The notes beneath the pieces are model-generated. The model was not told the DNA's origin. It saw only the letters and a program-made list of their open reading frames with translations, and ran no database searches. 55,562 nucleotides of DNA from contig PSLF01000001.1 of assembly GCA_040289475.1 (NCBI GenBank), forward strand, positions 131,283-186,844, read 5' to 3'. Origin of the DNA: Acidimicrobiia bacterium (GTDB lineage: Bacteria > Actinomycetota > Acidimicrobiia > ATN3 > PSLF01). A program made the translations under genes and the position numbers. Within the stretch, counting starts at the first letter, position 1; each line of letters opens with the position of its first letter. Shown one piece after another: positions 43,651-52,635 of this stretch.

Positions 43651-45244
43651 CAACCGCAAGCGGGGTAGGACCGACCGATGGTGTCCAAACTCCGGCGGTG
43701 TTCCAGTCGTTTATCCCACTAGCTGGCGGAGTGCTCGAAGCCCACCTCGAGACGTTCCCGTCTCCCGAGGGCGACGAGACTAGAACCTTGTAGCGGGTGC
43801 CGTGATTGGTACGTATGTACCATCGGCCATCGGATTGCAGAGAGTTATGCGGGAAGTCGACCTGGCCTCCTCGCACCCGAGCACACCCGTAGCTCGATAC
43901 GGCTATCCCTGGGTCAGGCCCTGCAGGAGGTCCAAAGCCGTCATACGGGATAGCTCCTCCTCGGCAGGGTACAGCAGCCGAAGCGGTTGTGTTCTGGCCG
44001 TTGGGAGGGGCATTTATCAGCTGACCCGTGTCCGCGTCGAAAGCGTAAACATATGCGTTCTGAAGGGGCCGGCCCGAGCTGTGGGCCACTGCTCCCATGA
44101 GTCCGGTGGGACAGTTCGGGTAGCCGATCGTTGGCTTGTCGATAGAGCCCGAGTATATGGCATGGCCGGGTGACGTCACATCGTCAGCCAAAGTTACCCT
44201 CATCCGAGCGTTTGAGCAGGCCAAAGGAGCTTGGCCTATACGCTTGTTAGACGAGTAGAAATGGATTGCCGGTGCCAAAGAATAAATAGCAACGCACGGG
44301 TTGTCGGTGCCACCACCGCAGTTCTTGTAGTCAGGCGGGGGTGGGCCTCCCGCTCTAGCATCCCAGTTCTGGTAAAGGATCATGTTAATCGCGCCCGGCA
44401 CCGGATCGTCATGGTAGATGTAGGCGTCCCCATAGACAGCCGAGTCTACAGTAGCAATGCTTATAGTCGCCCTCGCGCAAGCGGCGAACTGGAAGTGGTT
44501 ATGTGCCCAGCGCATTCTTCTGAAATCGTAGAGGCGGCCTTTAGGATGGGTAGCTCCATTGTAGGGCGGAGTCGTAATGTACCCAGGACCGCTGTCCTGT
44601 GTGATAACCGCAATGTGAATCGGGCCTTCCCCTCCGTTAGTACCGAAGGAAGGTTGTTCCCCGTTGGTCCATCCTCTGCACCATCCGCCTAAATTTACGC
44701 CAGTGGGGATCGCCCTGGCCCAAGTGCACGCGCTGGCGATGAAAAAGTTGACGCATGCTCTCGCCGTCGCAGTCCCCGCATCGGGATTACCGGATAGGTT
44801 CGTTGGGTTCGAACCTGGGTCGCCGGGCCTTCCCCCTCGACCTCCCAGCACAAAACCATTGGACAGCCCAGCTGCAGTGGCCGACAGTACCTGAAAATCA
44901 GTGTCGGGAGAGTAGCCCGGCTCCAACGTAATCGTGATTGTGCTAGTGTGTGCATCTGCGCGTCGCATGAAGTTAATCTCGCAGCTAACACCACATCCAA
45001 CTCTACTTCTAAGAGAGTCGTTCTGGGTGATTATCCTCATCTCGGGAGTGGACCCAGCGTCTAAAGCCCACTGAGGTGACGACGTTGAAGTAACTAGGAC
45101 CTCTACCGAGTTTAGTAGAGGATCGGCACCTATGGTTACGGCACTCGACTGCTGGGGCGGACTGAGGGCTACGACCAGAGAGTACACGATTGCCGAGACA
45201 CCTACAACCCCTAAGACCCTGCGCCTTACCGATGCAGCGAGCAT
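42434..45244 (-). CDS. Large secreted repeat protein, unknown function
   Basis: This is a 936-residue exported protein. The N-terminus has a basic start and a hydrophobic signal (VLGVVGVSAIVYSLVVAL), with likely cleavage near SSAVTIG. No lipobox or LPXTG is present. Residues about 35-430 show no family I know, with paired cysteines and Gly-rich stretches. The C-terminal ~400 residues hold four modules of about 95 residues, each roughly G-x-I-S-G, NGAPV, a V-YAY strand, GxYSxxVP and then W-Y/F...AT-V-AP. This is the carboxypeptidase-regulatory/beta-sandwich pattern. Start is ATG at 45244, with AAGGAG six bases away. A structured leader precedes it. Confidence 0.8.
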   Translation of the reverse strand: MLAASVRRRVLGVVGVSAIVYSLVVALSPPQQSSAVTIGADPLLNSVEVLVTSTSSPQWALDAGSTPEMRIITQNDSLRSRVGCGVSCEINFMRRADAHTSTITITLEPGYSPDTDFQVLSATAAGLSNGFVLGGRGGRPGDPGSNPTNLSGNPDAGTATARACVNFFIASACTWARAIPTGVNLGGWCRGWTNGEQPSFGTNGGEGPIHIAVITQDSGPGYITTPPYNGATHPKGRLYDFRRMRWAHNHFQFAACARATISIATVDSAVYGDAYIYHDDPVPGAINMILYQNWDARAGGPPPPDYKNCGGGTDNPCVAIYSLAPAIHFYSSNKRIGQAPLACSNARMRVTLADDVTSPGHAIYSGSIDKPTIGYPNCPTGLMGAVAHSSGRPLQNAYVYAFDADTGQLINAPPNGQNTTASAAVPCRGGAIPYDGFGPPAGPDPGIAVSSYGCARVRGGQVDFPHNSLQSDGRWYIRTNHGTRYKVLVSSPSGDGNVSRWASSTPPASGINDWNTAGVWTPSVGPTPLAVGDSGTITTTLSTGNPITGSVTRNGGWTAGTDSGGVYIWDSTGSQFEATYTMLSGTGTYNVDVRAASAKVRFQVADGAGNPDLVGWYSGSATPAPNFSSGATVTPPASLVTTNFASGASISGTLLYNGAVPSRGEPVYVYRSSDGQLVYVATSVPSAGGAYSARVATGVNLYKLYAPGDGTVQGKWYNNADSYNTATLVSAPSSNINFNLPAGSTLQGYVKARGTGGDGLGEAANIPGAPVYAYNASTGAFTAWTSTNTGGRYNLVVPAGSYKVLTASTSQRESQWFDGAWSYGEATSVTAPGTANFSLRDAGNISGLATQNGAPVANTLVTAYTQDGLHNAANVVSNASGNYSAKVPTTAASGYQYRLRFIPAAGQTRWYLNQTSFTAATNVNAPATGINQDTPP

Positions 45245-45381
45245 GACTCTCTCCTTTTAATTAACCACACCCCGGCGTTACAGCCGACCTCTGCGAGTGC
45301 TTGTCACCGCACACTCCCCAAACACAACATAGGTGCGCGCCTTTAGGAAGGACGCGCACCCTGCCACCCGCTGTAAGCTTC
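45245..45381 (-). promoter_or_regulatory. Structured 5' leader, candidate cis-regulatory RNA
   Basis: Between a promoter and the ATG lies a leader of about 137 bases. A closing helix pairs 45370-45376 with 45278-45284 (7 bp). Inside are a strong hairpin (45332-45343 with 45348-45360: 12 bp, one bulged A, tetraloop CCTA) and a 5-bp hairpin (45295-45299 with 45312-45316). The 3' strand of the closing helix can instead pair in a local hairpin (45273-45276 with 45283-45286). Three-way junction plus alternative pairing is riboswitch-like. I could not match it to a known class. Confidence 0.5.
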
Positions 45382-45387
45382 GGGAAG

Positions 45388-45416
45388 ATTGTATCATCGC
45401 CTCATCAGCCAAGCAA
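45388..45416 (-). promoter_or_regulatory. Promoter of the secreted repeat protein gene
   Basis: On the minus strand TTGCTT (45416-45411) and TACAAT (45393-45388) are separated by exactly 17 bases, close to the sigma-70 consensus. The predicted start of transcription is about 45381, immediately before the closing helix of the leader. Confidence 0.6.
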
Positions 45417-45507
45417 GACGGACGTCTTTACTAAATTATCCGTGGCCATTTCTAACTAGTCATTCCGCCCTTGGTGCCAATGCCGCAGGCTCCGACGGCT
45501 TTCGCCG

Positions 45508-45577
45508 CTATATTGCATGAGCTTCTATATTGCTGTTGCTTGCTTGGGGCCCTTCGCTGTAGGGACTCCCGCTGTAG
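45508..45577 (+). promoter_or_regulatory. Direct repeats upstream of purA
   Basis: CTATATTGC occurs at 45508-45516 and 45525-45533 (17 bases apart) and CGCTGTAG at 45555-45562 and 45570-45577 (15 bases apart). CCCGCTGTA also appears in the divergent leader at 45367-45375. The repeats sit 58-127 bases before the purA start and could be tandem protein-binding sites. No promoter was assigned confidently, and nothing else was seen in this part of the 390-base gap. Confidence 0.3.
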
Positions 45578-45634
45578 AGAGAAAACGGAACGAAGAGAAT
45601 CGTTTTGTGAAGACTTCCAGGAGGTGCCGAGGTA

Positions 45635-46915
45635 GTGCCTGCGACTGTGATTATCGGTGGGCAGTGGGGCGACGAAGGTAAGGGCAAGTACACAGACCTG
45701 TTCGCCGCCGATTCCGACTACGCTGTTCGTTTTCAGGGCGGCAACAACGCAGGTCACACCGTCGTTCCTGCTGACAGAGGCAAGCCCATCCGTCTTCACC
45801 TGGTTCCTTCATCTATCAGGCGCTCAAACTGTACGCCCGTCATTGGAAACGGTGTCGTAGTAGACCCGGAGGTTCTCGTTGGCGAGGTGGCAAGCCTCGG
45901 CGCCTCTGGATTCGACATGTCGAAGCTAAAACTGTCAGCCAATGCGCACCTGATCATGCCGTATCACAAGGTTCTCGACCGAATGACCGAGCGGTATCTG
46001 GGAAAGAACAAGGTTGGCACTACAAAGAAAGGTATCGGCCCCGCGTACGCCGATAAGGCAAGCAGGATTGGGCTGCGAGTTCAAGACCTCTTCGATGAAA
46101 AGATCCTCTTGGAAAAGCTGGAGTCTATTCTCAAAGAGAAAAATCAAATCCTAGCCAAGGTGTACAACCAACTTCCCGAGGACCCAACACATGTGGCCGA
46201 AGTCTACAGCAGCCTCGGAAAGAAACTTGGCCCCTACGTATGCGATACTTCCGCGCTTTTGAACGATGCACTAGAGCACGGTGCCCGGGTTCTACTCGAG
46301 GGAGCCCAGGGGACAATGCTCGACATAGACCACGGGACTTACCCTTTTGTGACCTCGTCAAGCTGCACCGTTGGTGGTGCGTGTTCGGGATCCGGGGTTC
46401 CGCCAAAGCACATCGACAAGGTAGTAGGGGTAGTCAAGGCATACGTGACTAGGGTAGGGTCGGGACCGTTCCCAACGGAGGCCGACAAAAAAACGCAGGA
46501 GTTTTTGGTGGAAAAGGGCCGAGAGTTCGGGACCACGACCGGCAGGCGGCGCAGGTGCGGATGGTTTGATGCGGTAGTAGTACGTTATTCCTCTCGCATC
46601 AACGGTTTTGACGAAATTCACCTAACAAAAGTCGACGTGCTGGGAGGCATGCCTGCAATTCCGGTGGCCGTGGCCTACGAGTTCTCGGGCCGCCGAATCG
46701 AGGAGTTGCCATACCACCAGAGCGAAATTCATCACGCTCGACCCGTTTACGAGGAGCTTCCTGGGTGGGACACCGACATTTCAACTGTCCAAAAACCAGC
46801 TGATTTGCCGTACCAGGTCCGCCAATTCGTGGATTTTGTAGAAAAGACGTGCAAATGTCACGTCGCCTCGGTTTCGGTAGGGCCTGCTGAAGACCAGACG
46901 GTTTATCTCGACTAA
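45635..46915 (+). CDS. purA: Adenylosuccinate synthetase
   Basis: This condenses IMP with aspartate using GTP, the first step to AMP. The 426-residue product has VIIGGQWGDEGKGKYTD at the N-terminus, GGNNAGHT, TTKKGIGPAYADKASRIGLRV, and EGAQGTMLDIDHGTYPFVTSSS. Start is GTG at 45635, with AGGAGG at 45619-45624. It heads a purine gene group in which purD, purB and purC follow on the same strand. Confidence 0.97.
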   Translation: MPATVIIGGQWGDEGKGKYTDLFAADSDYAVRFQGGNNAGHTVVPADRGKPIRLHLVPSSIRRSNCTPVIGNGVVVDPEVLVGEVASLGASGFDMSKLKLSANAHLIMPYHKVLDRMTERYLGKNKVGTTKKGIGPAYADKASRIGLRVQDLFDEKILLEKLESILKEKNQILAKVYNQLPEDPTHVAEVYSSLGKKLGPYVCDTSALLNDALEHGARVLLEGAQGTMLDIDHGTYPFVTSSSCTVGGACSGSGVPPKHIDKVVGVVKAYVTRVGSGPFPTEADKKTQEFLVEKGREFGTTTGRRRRCGWFDAVVVRYSSRINGFDEIHLTKVDVLGGMPAIPVAVAYEFSGRRIEELPYHQSEIHHARPVYEELPGWDTDISTVQKPADLPYQVRQFVDFVEKTCKCHVASVSVGPAEDQTVYLD

Positions 46916-47012
46916 AAGCGATGTCGGATAAAACAAAAATGCACAACAGAGCGACAACATCTATGCCTCATTAGGCAGGTGTGCGGCGTGCGGTCAGTAG
47001 ACGAAAAGGTGG

Positions 47013-48311
47013 GTGGCAGGCGTGAGCGCTAGTTCGCTATCGGTCATGGTAGTCGGATCCGGTGGCCGCGAGCACGCAATCTGTTGGGCGCTGGCAACAG
47101 ATGCATCCGTGGAAAAAGTGGTGGCAGTACCGGGAAATCCAGGCATTGCCTCCCTCCAAAAAACCGAGTGCATCGAGGCCAAGATTTCTGACTTTGCCAC
47201 TCTTGTAGACATCGCTGAGGCAAAGCGAGTAGACGTTACCGTCGTCGGTCCCGAGCTTCCCCTCTGCGAGGGAATCGCAGATTACTTCAGGGCTTCGGGT
47301 CAGAAGCTCTTCGGCCCTACTATGGCAGCCGCGAGATTGGAATCCTCGAAGGCCTTTGCAAAACAGCTGATGATTCGTGAGGGAGTGCCCACGCCAAAGG
47401 CGCGGATTTTCGATGGATTCGGTGATCTGGAAGATGCCATCCACCACATAGCCAAGTCCGAACCTCCCTGGGTCATAAAAGCCGATGGGCTCGCCGGCGG
47501 CAAGGGCGTGCTGGTCACTACCGACGAGCAAGAGGCGATCGAATGGGCGAGAGCCTGCCTTTCCGGTGAAAAGTTCGGTTCTTCCGGTAGCAAGATCCTA
47601 ATTGAAGAGTATTCTCCCGGCAAAGAAGCATCCGTGTTAGTCGTAACCGACGGCAAAAATCTCCTCCCTCTCCCGGTAGCCAGAGACTATAAGCGCCTTT
47701 TGGATGAAGACCAGGGCCCCAACACGGGAGGTATGGGTGCTTTTTCTCCAGTCCCCGAAGTAGACGACAGCCTTCTCGACCAAATCATGGACACCATCTT
47801 CGAGCCAGTTTTGGCAGCTGTTAGAAAAGAGTGCGAACCCTATGTGGGCGTGCTTTACGGTGGCTTGGTCCTTAGCGAAGAGGGACCCAAGGTCTTGGAG
47901 TTCAATGTTCGCTTGGGCGATCCAGAGGCTCAAGCCGTACTCCCCCGACTAGGACCACAGCTGGCAACAGTCTTAGATGCCACATTATCGGGTGACCTCG
48001 ACAGAGTATCGATACACCCTGCCCATAACGCGGCGGTCACCGTTGTGCTTGCAGCTCAAGGCTACCCAGAGAGGCCACGTACAGAGGATCCCATCTTCGG
48101 ACTGGACGAAGCCTCCCAGCACGAGGGGGTTACGGTGTTTCATGCAGGTACTGCCCTTTCTGGAGGGCAACTACTCACGGCTGGGGGCCGTGTACTCGAT
48201 GTCTCGGCCGTCGGGAACGACCTGAGGGAGGCCAGGAAAAGCGCATACGAAGCACTTTCTTCCATTTATTTCGAGGGAATGCAATATAGAACCGACATAG
48301 CACAGGACTGA
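47013..48311 (+). CDS. purD: Phosphoribosylamine-glycine ligase (GAR synthetase)
   Basis: This ATP-grasp enzyme makes GAR, step two of purine synthesis. The 432-residue product has VMVVGSGGREHAICWALA, VPGNPGIAS, VVGPELPLCEGIAD, KADGLAGGKGVLVT, and GVLYGGLVLSEEGPKVLEFNVRLGDPEAQAVLPRL. The true start is uncertain among GTG 47013, GTG 47022 and ATG 47046. AAAAGG at 47004-47009 suits GTG 47022 best. It lies 97 bases after purA and 50 before purB. Confidence 0.96.
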   Translation: MAGVSASSLSVMVVGSGGREHAICWALATDASVEKVVAVPGNPGIASLQKTECIEAKISDFATLVDIAEAKRVDVTVVGPELPLCEGIADYFRASGQKLFGPTMAAARLESSKAFAKQLMIREGVPTPKARIFDGFGDLEDAIHHIAKSEPPWVIKADGLAGGKGVLVTTDEQEAIEWARACLSGEKFGSSGSKILIEEYSPGKEASVLVVTDGKNLLPLPVARDYKRLLDEDQGPNTGGMGAFSPVPEVDDSLLDQIMDTIFEPVLAAVRKECEPYVGVLYGGLVLSEEGPKVLEFNVRLGDPEAQAVLPRLGPQLATVLDATLSGDLDRVSIHPAHNAAVTVVLAAQGYPERPRTEDPIFGLDEASQHEGVTVFHAGTALSGGQLLTAGGRVLDVSAVGNDLREARKSAYEALSSIYFEGMQYRTDIAQD

Positions 48312-48361
48312 CAGATGGGTGGGCTTAGAATGTTGTACGTCGCAGCAGTACATCTTCGATC

Positions 48362-49684
48362 ATGACCTTGCTGGACCGGTACAGCCGGCCGGAAATGCGG
48401 GCTATCTGGAGTGACCAGTCCAAAATCGACAAGTGGCTCCAGGTAGAAGTGGCCGTCGTACAAGCTTGGGCTCGAGAAGGCGTAGTACCGGTCGCAGACG
48501 CCGAACATATAAAAGAGCGTGCCTTCGCTAGCCCAGAGGAAGTGTCGCGCAGAGAAGAGACCATCCGCCACGACTTGGCTGCCTTTGTCGACGTGGTCGC
48601 CGAGCGATGTGGAGCCGCCGGACGTTGGTTTCACTTCGGGCTCACTTCCTCCGACGTCTTGGATACGGCGCTCGCTCTGCAACTGAGAGAAGCAAACACA
48701 CTGATAAGAAGGGAAGCGGTCCGCTATTTCAACTCGCTCAAAGCGAGGGCCCTAGACCATGTCAAGACTGCGTGTGTCGGACGGACTCACGGAATACATG
48801 CTGAACCCACAACCTTCGGCGCAAAGCTGGCATCACACGCTTTCGAGGCGCTGCGGTTTATCGAGCGGTTCGACGCGGCTTCCGAGGAAGTGCGAGTCGG
48901 CAAAATCGCTGGTGCCGTGGGGACCTACTCAACAGTGCCGCCACACCTAGAGGCAGCCGTTTTGGGAGAACTTGGCTTGAAGCCCGAAAGTGCTCCTACT
49001 CAGATTGTTGCGCGCGATCGCCTTGCGTTCTACCTGGGCGCCTTGTCCTTGGGAGCTGCGGCCGTTGAACGCTTCGCATTAGAAGTTAGACACCTGCAGC
49101 GCACCGAAGTAGCCGAGGTGGAAGAGGCATTCACCGAAACGCAGAAAGGGTCGTCGGCGATGCCCCACAAGAGAAATCCGGTAGGAGCCGAGAGATTGTG
49201 CGGATTGGCGCGCGTACTGCGGTCTGCTCACAATGCCGCAGAAGAAAACGTCGCACTATGGCACGAGCGCGACATAAGCCACTCCTCGGTAGAAAGGGTG
49301 ATGCTCCCACTGGCGACCGCGACGCTCCACTTCATGCTCTCGGAAGCGGCATCGCTGGCTGCAAACATGAAAGTGTTCTCTGAACAGATGATGAGCAACC
49401 TTGAGCTCACGCAAGGGTTGGTATACAGTCAGCGCCTGTTGCTGGCTCTCGTCCGCAGCGGTCTGGAAAGAGACAGGGCCTACCGGGCTGTTCAAGCAGC
49501 CGCGATACGAGCTTCCGAGACTCGAAAGCCTTTCATTGACACCGCTTTGGAGGACCCGGATATTACCGACGTGCTCTCTTCTGAACAGGTCAGGGAGTGC
49601 TTCAATCTCGATTCCGCTCTCTCGAACCTGTCAGTGATATTCGATAGGCTGAGGGACGCGCAACCACCGCCCTCGCCTGATTGA
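48362..49684 (+). CDS. purB: Adenylosuccinate lyase
   Basis: This catalyses two fumarate-releasing steps, SAICAR to AICAR and adenylosuccinate to AMP. The 440-residue product has YSRPEMRAIWSDQSKIDKWL, FGLTSSDVLDTALALQL, GRTHGIHAEPTTFG, and the signature GSSAMPHKRNPVGAERL near residue 265. It lies between purD and purC in a same-strand purine run, with 40 bases before purC. Confidence 0.97.
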   Translation: MTLLDRYSRPEMRAIWSDQSKIDKWLQVEVAVVQAWAREGVVPVADAEHIKERAFASPEEVSRREETIRHDLAAFVDVVAERCGAAGRWFHFGLTSSDVLDTALALQLREANTLIRREAVRYFNSLKARALDHVKTACVGRTHGIHAEPTTFGAKLASHAFEALRFIERFDAASEEVRVGKIAGAVGTYSTVPPHLEAAVLGELGLKPESAPTQIVARDRLAFYLGALSLGAAAVERFALEVRHLQRTEVAEVEEAFTETQKGSSAMPHKRNPVGAERLCGLARVLRSAHNAAEENVALWHERDISHSSVERVMLPLATATLHFMLSEAASLAANMKVFSEQMMSNLELTQGLVYSQRLLLALVRSGLERDRAYRAVQAAAIRASETRKPFIDTALEDPDITDVLSSEQVRECFNLDSALSNLSVIFDRLRDAQPPPSPD

Positions 49685-49724
49685 TTGGGCGGGGCGGCGA
49701 ATTCGATGCGACTAAGGAGAGGCT

Positions 49725-50621
49725 ATGCCAGCAATAAAAATCAGGTCGGGAAAAGTTCGGGAAATTTACGAAGCCGGAAATGGGCAATTGTTGATGGTGG
49801 CCACGGATAGAGTTTCGGCATACGACGTAGTGCTCCCCGATCCAATTCCCGACAAAGGCAAGGTTTTGACAGGACTCACGGTATTTTTCGCTTCTCGGAT
49901 CGAAGACATCACCGATACTCACCTCATAACGAGCGATCCCGCCCAATTTCCCGAGGGATGGGAGGATACCGAGGGATTAGACGACCCTATTGGTAGGACC
50001 ATGCTCGTTCATAAAGCCGAGATGATTCCGGTAGAGTTCGTTGTGAGGGGATACTTGTTCGGCTCTGCCTACGAGGAATATGCGAGATCAGGTAGCGTAG
50101 CCGGAATAAAGCTGCCTACAGGCCTCTCGATGGGACAAAAGCTGGAACACCCAATTCTCACGCCTACTACCAAAGCAGAGGTCGATCACGACGAGCCTCT
50201 TACCCACGCCGAAGCAGCAGAGGTGTGTGGCACGGCAGTTTTTGAAGAGGCTCGGGACAAAGCAACAGCTGTTTTTGAGCGGGCATCGAAGATTTGTGAG
50301 GATGCGGGATTGATATTGGCCGACACTAAATTCGAGTTCGGCTTCGTGTCGGGAGAGCTGGTTTTGGCAGACGAGATACTTACTCCTGATTCCTCCCGCT
50401 TTTGGTCAGCAGCGGAGTACGAGATTGGCAAATCTCCTCCCAGCTACGACAAGCAGTTCGTGAGAGACTATCTTGACTCTATAGGGTGGGACAGAAAGCC
50501 TCCCGCTCCCCGGCTTCCTGAAGAAATCGTTTATGCGACGCGGCGTCGTTACCTTGAAGCATACGAGAAACTGACAGGAGAGCCTTTTAGCGAGTACCTG
50601 AACAGATACACCGCTGGATAA
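49725..50621 (+). CDS. purC: SAICAR synthase
   Basis: This ligates aspartate to CAIR. The 298-residue product has IRSGKVREIYEAGNGQLLMVATDRVSAYDVVLP, VVRGYLFGSAYEEYARSG, ILADTKFEFGF and LADEILTPDSSRFW, all family motifs. The length matches the longer (~300 residue) bacterial form. Start is ATG at 49725, with AAGGAGAGG at 49714-49722. It ends the purine run; the BY-kinase gene follows by about 96 bases on the same strand. Confidence 0.97.
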   Translation: MPAIKIRSGKVREIYEAGNGQLLMVATDRVSAYDVVLPDPIPDKGKVLTGLTVFFASRIEDITDTHLITSDPAQFPEGWEDTEGLDDPIGRTMLVHKAEMIPVEFVVRGYLFGSAYEEYARSGSVAGIKLPTGLSMGQKLEHPILTPTTKAEVDHDEPLTHAEAAEVCGTAVFEEARDKATAVFERASKICEDAGLILADTKFEFGFVSGELVLADEILTPDSSRFWSAAEYEIGKSPPSYDKQFVRDYLDSIGWDRKPPAPRLPEEIVYATRRRYLEAYEKLTGEPFSEYLNRYTAG

Positions 50622-50717
50622 GGACCTTCTCTAGGCACAAGAGTCGAGAGGGCGCGGCCAACGGGGTTTATCTGGCTTTGCTGGGATGAGTCGAACTATG
50701 TGGCAGCAGGAACAAAC

Positions 50718-52442
50718 ATGGAAGAGCAACGGCGAGCATTAGAGCTACGTGATTACATAACTATCTTAAAGCGGCGCAAGTGGTTCATTATCGTTCCTGC
50801 GACTTCGATCGTAGTAGCTACACTCATAGCTTCGGTTTTGACGACGCCGATATATCAGGCCTCTACCGACATCATGATTACCCTCAATCCTCAGGCCGCA
50901 GCTGTGGCCGATATATCAGTTCCTGCGGTCGACGCGCAACGGGAGTTACAAACCCAGATACAAGTAATTCTTTCGAAGCCAGTCGCAGAAGAGGTCGTGA
51001 AGAGACTAGGACTGCAGTCTGGCCCCGAAGCCGTGCAGTCAAAGATAAGCGCGCAGATTCTGGGCCAAACCAACATAATACGAGTCTCGGCTCGGCATCC
51101 CTCACCGGCCATGGCCCGCGACCTTGCTAACAACGTCGCCGGAACTTACATAGACCTTAGGCGAAAAGCAGCTTTGGACAACTACGCAAAACAGGCCGCT
51201 GAGATTCAGCAGAAACTGGACGAGGCCACCGCTGAACTCAAAAAGTCCGAAAACGAGTTGAATGCGGCGATTGCGGCGGCAAAGGGAGAGAAGACGCCCG
51301 ACATTGCCCAACAAGCCGCCGTACAGGCGATCGCGAGTCGACGGGACCAGGCAGCAGCCGTCCAGAACTTTTGGAAGACCGCTTTAGACAAGCTTCAGAT
51401 ACAGAGTGGTTTGCAGAATATGGCTGCAGAAATCGTCTCGCCGGCGGCCCTGCCGACCTCCCCTGTAGAACCAAAGCTCGGCCGCCAAATGGCATTTGCA
51501 CTTGTAATCAGTTTCCTACTAGGTACTGGCCTAGCTTTTGCCGTCGACTACCTAGACGATTCGATACGCTCCAAGGAAGAAGCAGCCAAAGCATTCGGGG
51601 CCCCGATCTTGGGGATGGTGCCCCGGGCACAGAGTTGGACCGACCGATCAGAGGCGATGCTCATATCGCTGAGAGATCCCGCCTCCACTATCGCCGAGGC
51701 ATATAGATCGATTCGGACCAACCTACAGTTCTCGCTCCTCGACAGCGAGAGGCGAGTGCTCATCGTATCGAGTGCGTCGAAGGGCGAGGGCAAGACCGCA
51801 ACCGTTTCTAACCTTGCGGTCGTACTGGCACAGTCAGGAAAGTCGGTCATCGTGGTTGACGCGGATCTTAGGCGTCCTCGAATCCATCGATATTTCCACC
51901 TGGGAAACAGCCAGGGACTCACGACCGCGATTCTCGCAGAACGTCCTCTGGCTGATTTACTCCAGCGTCCCAGGCTTGCCGGATCCCCACCAAACTTGTT
52001 GATCCTTGCCTCGGGCCCCAAACCACCCAATCCTGCCGACCTTTTGGGATCGCAAAGAATGTCCGACATCCTAGACAGCCTCGCAAAGCTGGCCGACTTT
52101 GTCCTTGTGGATACGCCGCCAATAATCCCGTTGTCAGATGCCGCTGTCTTGGCACCAAGGGCCGACGGCGTGATTTTGGTTTCTCGAGCTATAAAGTCAA
52201 GCCGGAGGACAGCCCGATTCACAAAAGAACGAGTTGACGCCGCCGGTGGACACGTTGTCGGAGTCGTTCTAAACGAAGTGACCCCGGCCTTCGGAGAAGC
52301 TGGCTACTACTATTACTACGACTATTACTACTATATGAACGAGCATTACACACTAAGCACCCGGCCTAAGGCGGGCATATCCGCATTAATTCCAAGAAGA
52401 CTACGCCGATCCTCTGCTGGCGCGCGCGCTGCCACTGGATAG
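50718..52442 (+). CDS. Wzz-type chain-length regulator fused to BY-family tyrosine kinase
   Basis: This controls polymer length and export by autophosphorylation. The N-terminal part (about 1-290) is a Wzz domain: RDYITILKRRKWFIIVPATSIVVATLIASV, a coiled coil, then a second membrane helix (MAFALVISFLLGTGLAFAVDYLDDS). The cytoplasmic kinase has Walker A ASKGEGKT, Walker A' VIVVDADLRRPR and Walker B FVLVDTPP. The C-terminus holds a tyrosine cluster, YYYYYDYYYYMNEHY, the autophosphorylation tail. Preferred start is ATG 50718 (574 residues) with AGGA at about 50707. No phosphatase gene is adjacent. Confidence 0.9.
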   Translation: MEEQRRALELRDYITILKRRKWFIIVPATSIVVATLIASVLTTPIYQASTDIMITLNPQAAAVADISVPAVDAQRELQTQIQVILSKPVAEEVVKRLGLQSGPEAVQSKISAQILGQTNIIRVSARHPSPAMARDLANNVAGTYIDLRRKAALDNYAKQAAEIQQKLDEATAELKKSENELNAAIAAAKGEKTPDIAQQAAVQAIASRRDQAAAVQNFWKTALDKLQIQSGLQNMAAEIVSPAALPTSPVEPKLGRQMAFALVISFLLGTGLAFAVDYLDDSIRSKEEAAKAFGAPILGMVPRAQSWTDRSEAMLISLRDPASTIAEAYRSIRTNLQFSLLDSERRVLIVSSASKGEGKTATVSNLAVVLAQSGKSVIVVDADLRRPRIHRYFHLGNSQGLTTAILAERPLADLLQRPRLAGSPPNLLILASGPKPPNPADLLGSQRMSDILDSLAKLADFVLVDTPPIIPLSDAAVLAPRADGVILVSRAIKSSRRTARFTKERVDAAGGHVVGVVLNEVTPAFGEAGYYYYYDYYYYMNEHYTLSTRPKAGISALIPRRLRRSSAGARAATG

Positions 52443-52635
52443 CGCTGGATAAAGACTGGCTGCATTTTCTCAGGTGCTGGTACCTCTAGCTTTTTAGGGT
52501 CTGGTCGAAGCGCAGACTATACAGAGGAGCACTTTGCGTCCCGATATCTAAATTTGCCGGCAGACACTCTTGCGCTCGAAGAAAGCCTACTCGGTTGGAA
52601 AGACTGAGCCAAAAGCCCGATTCATAGGAGGTTTC

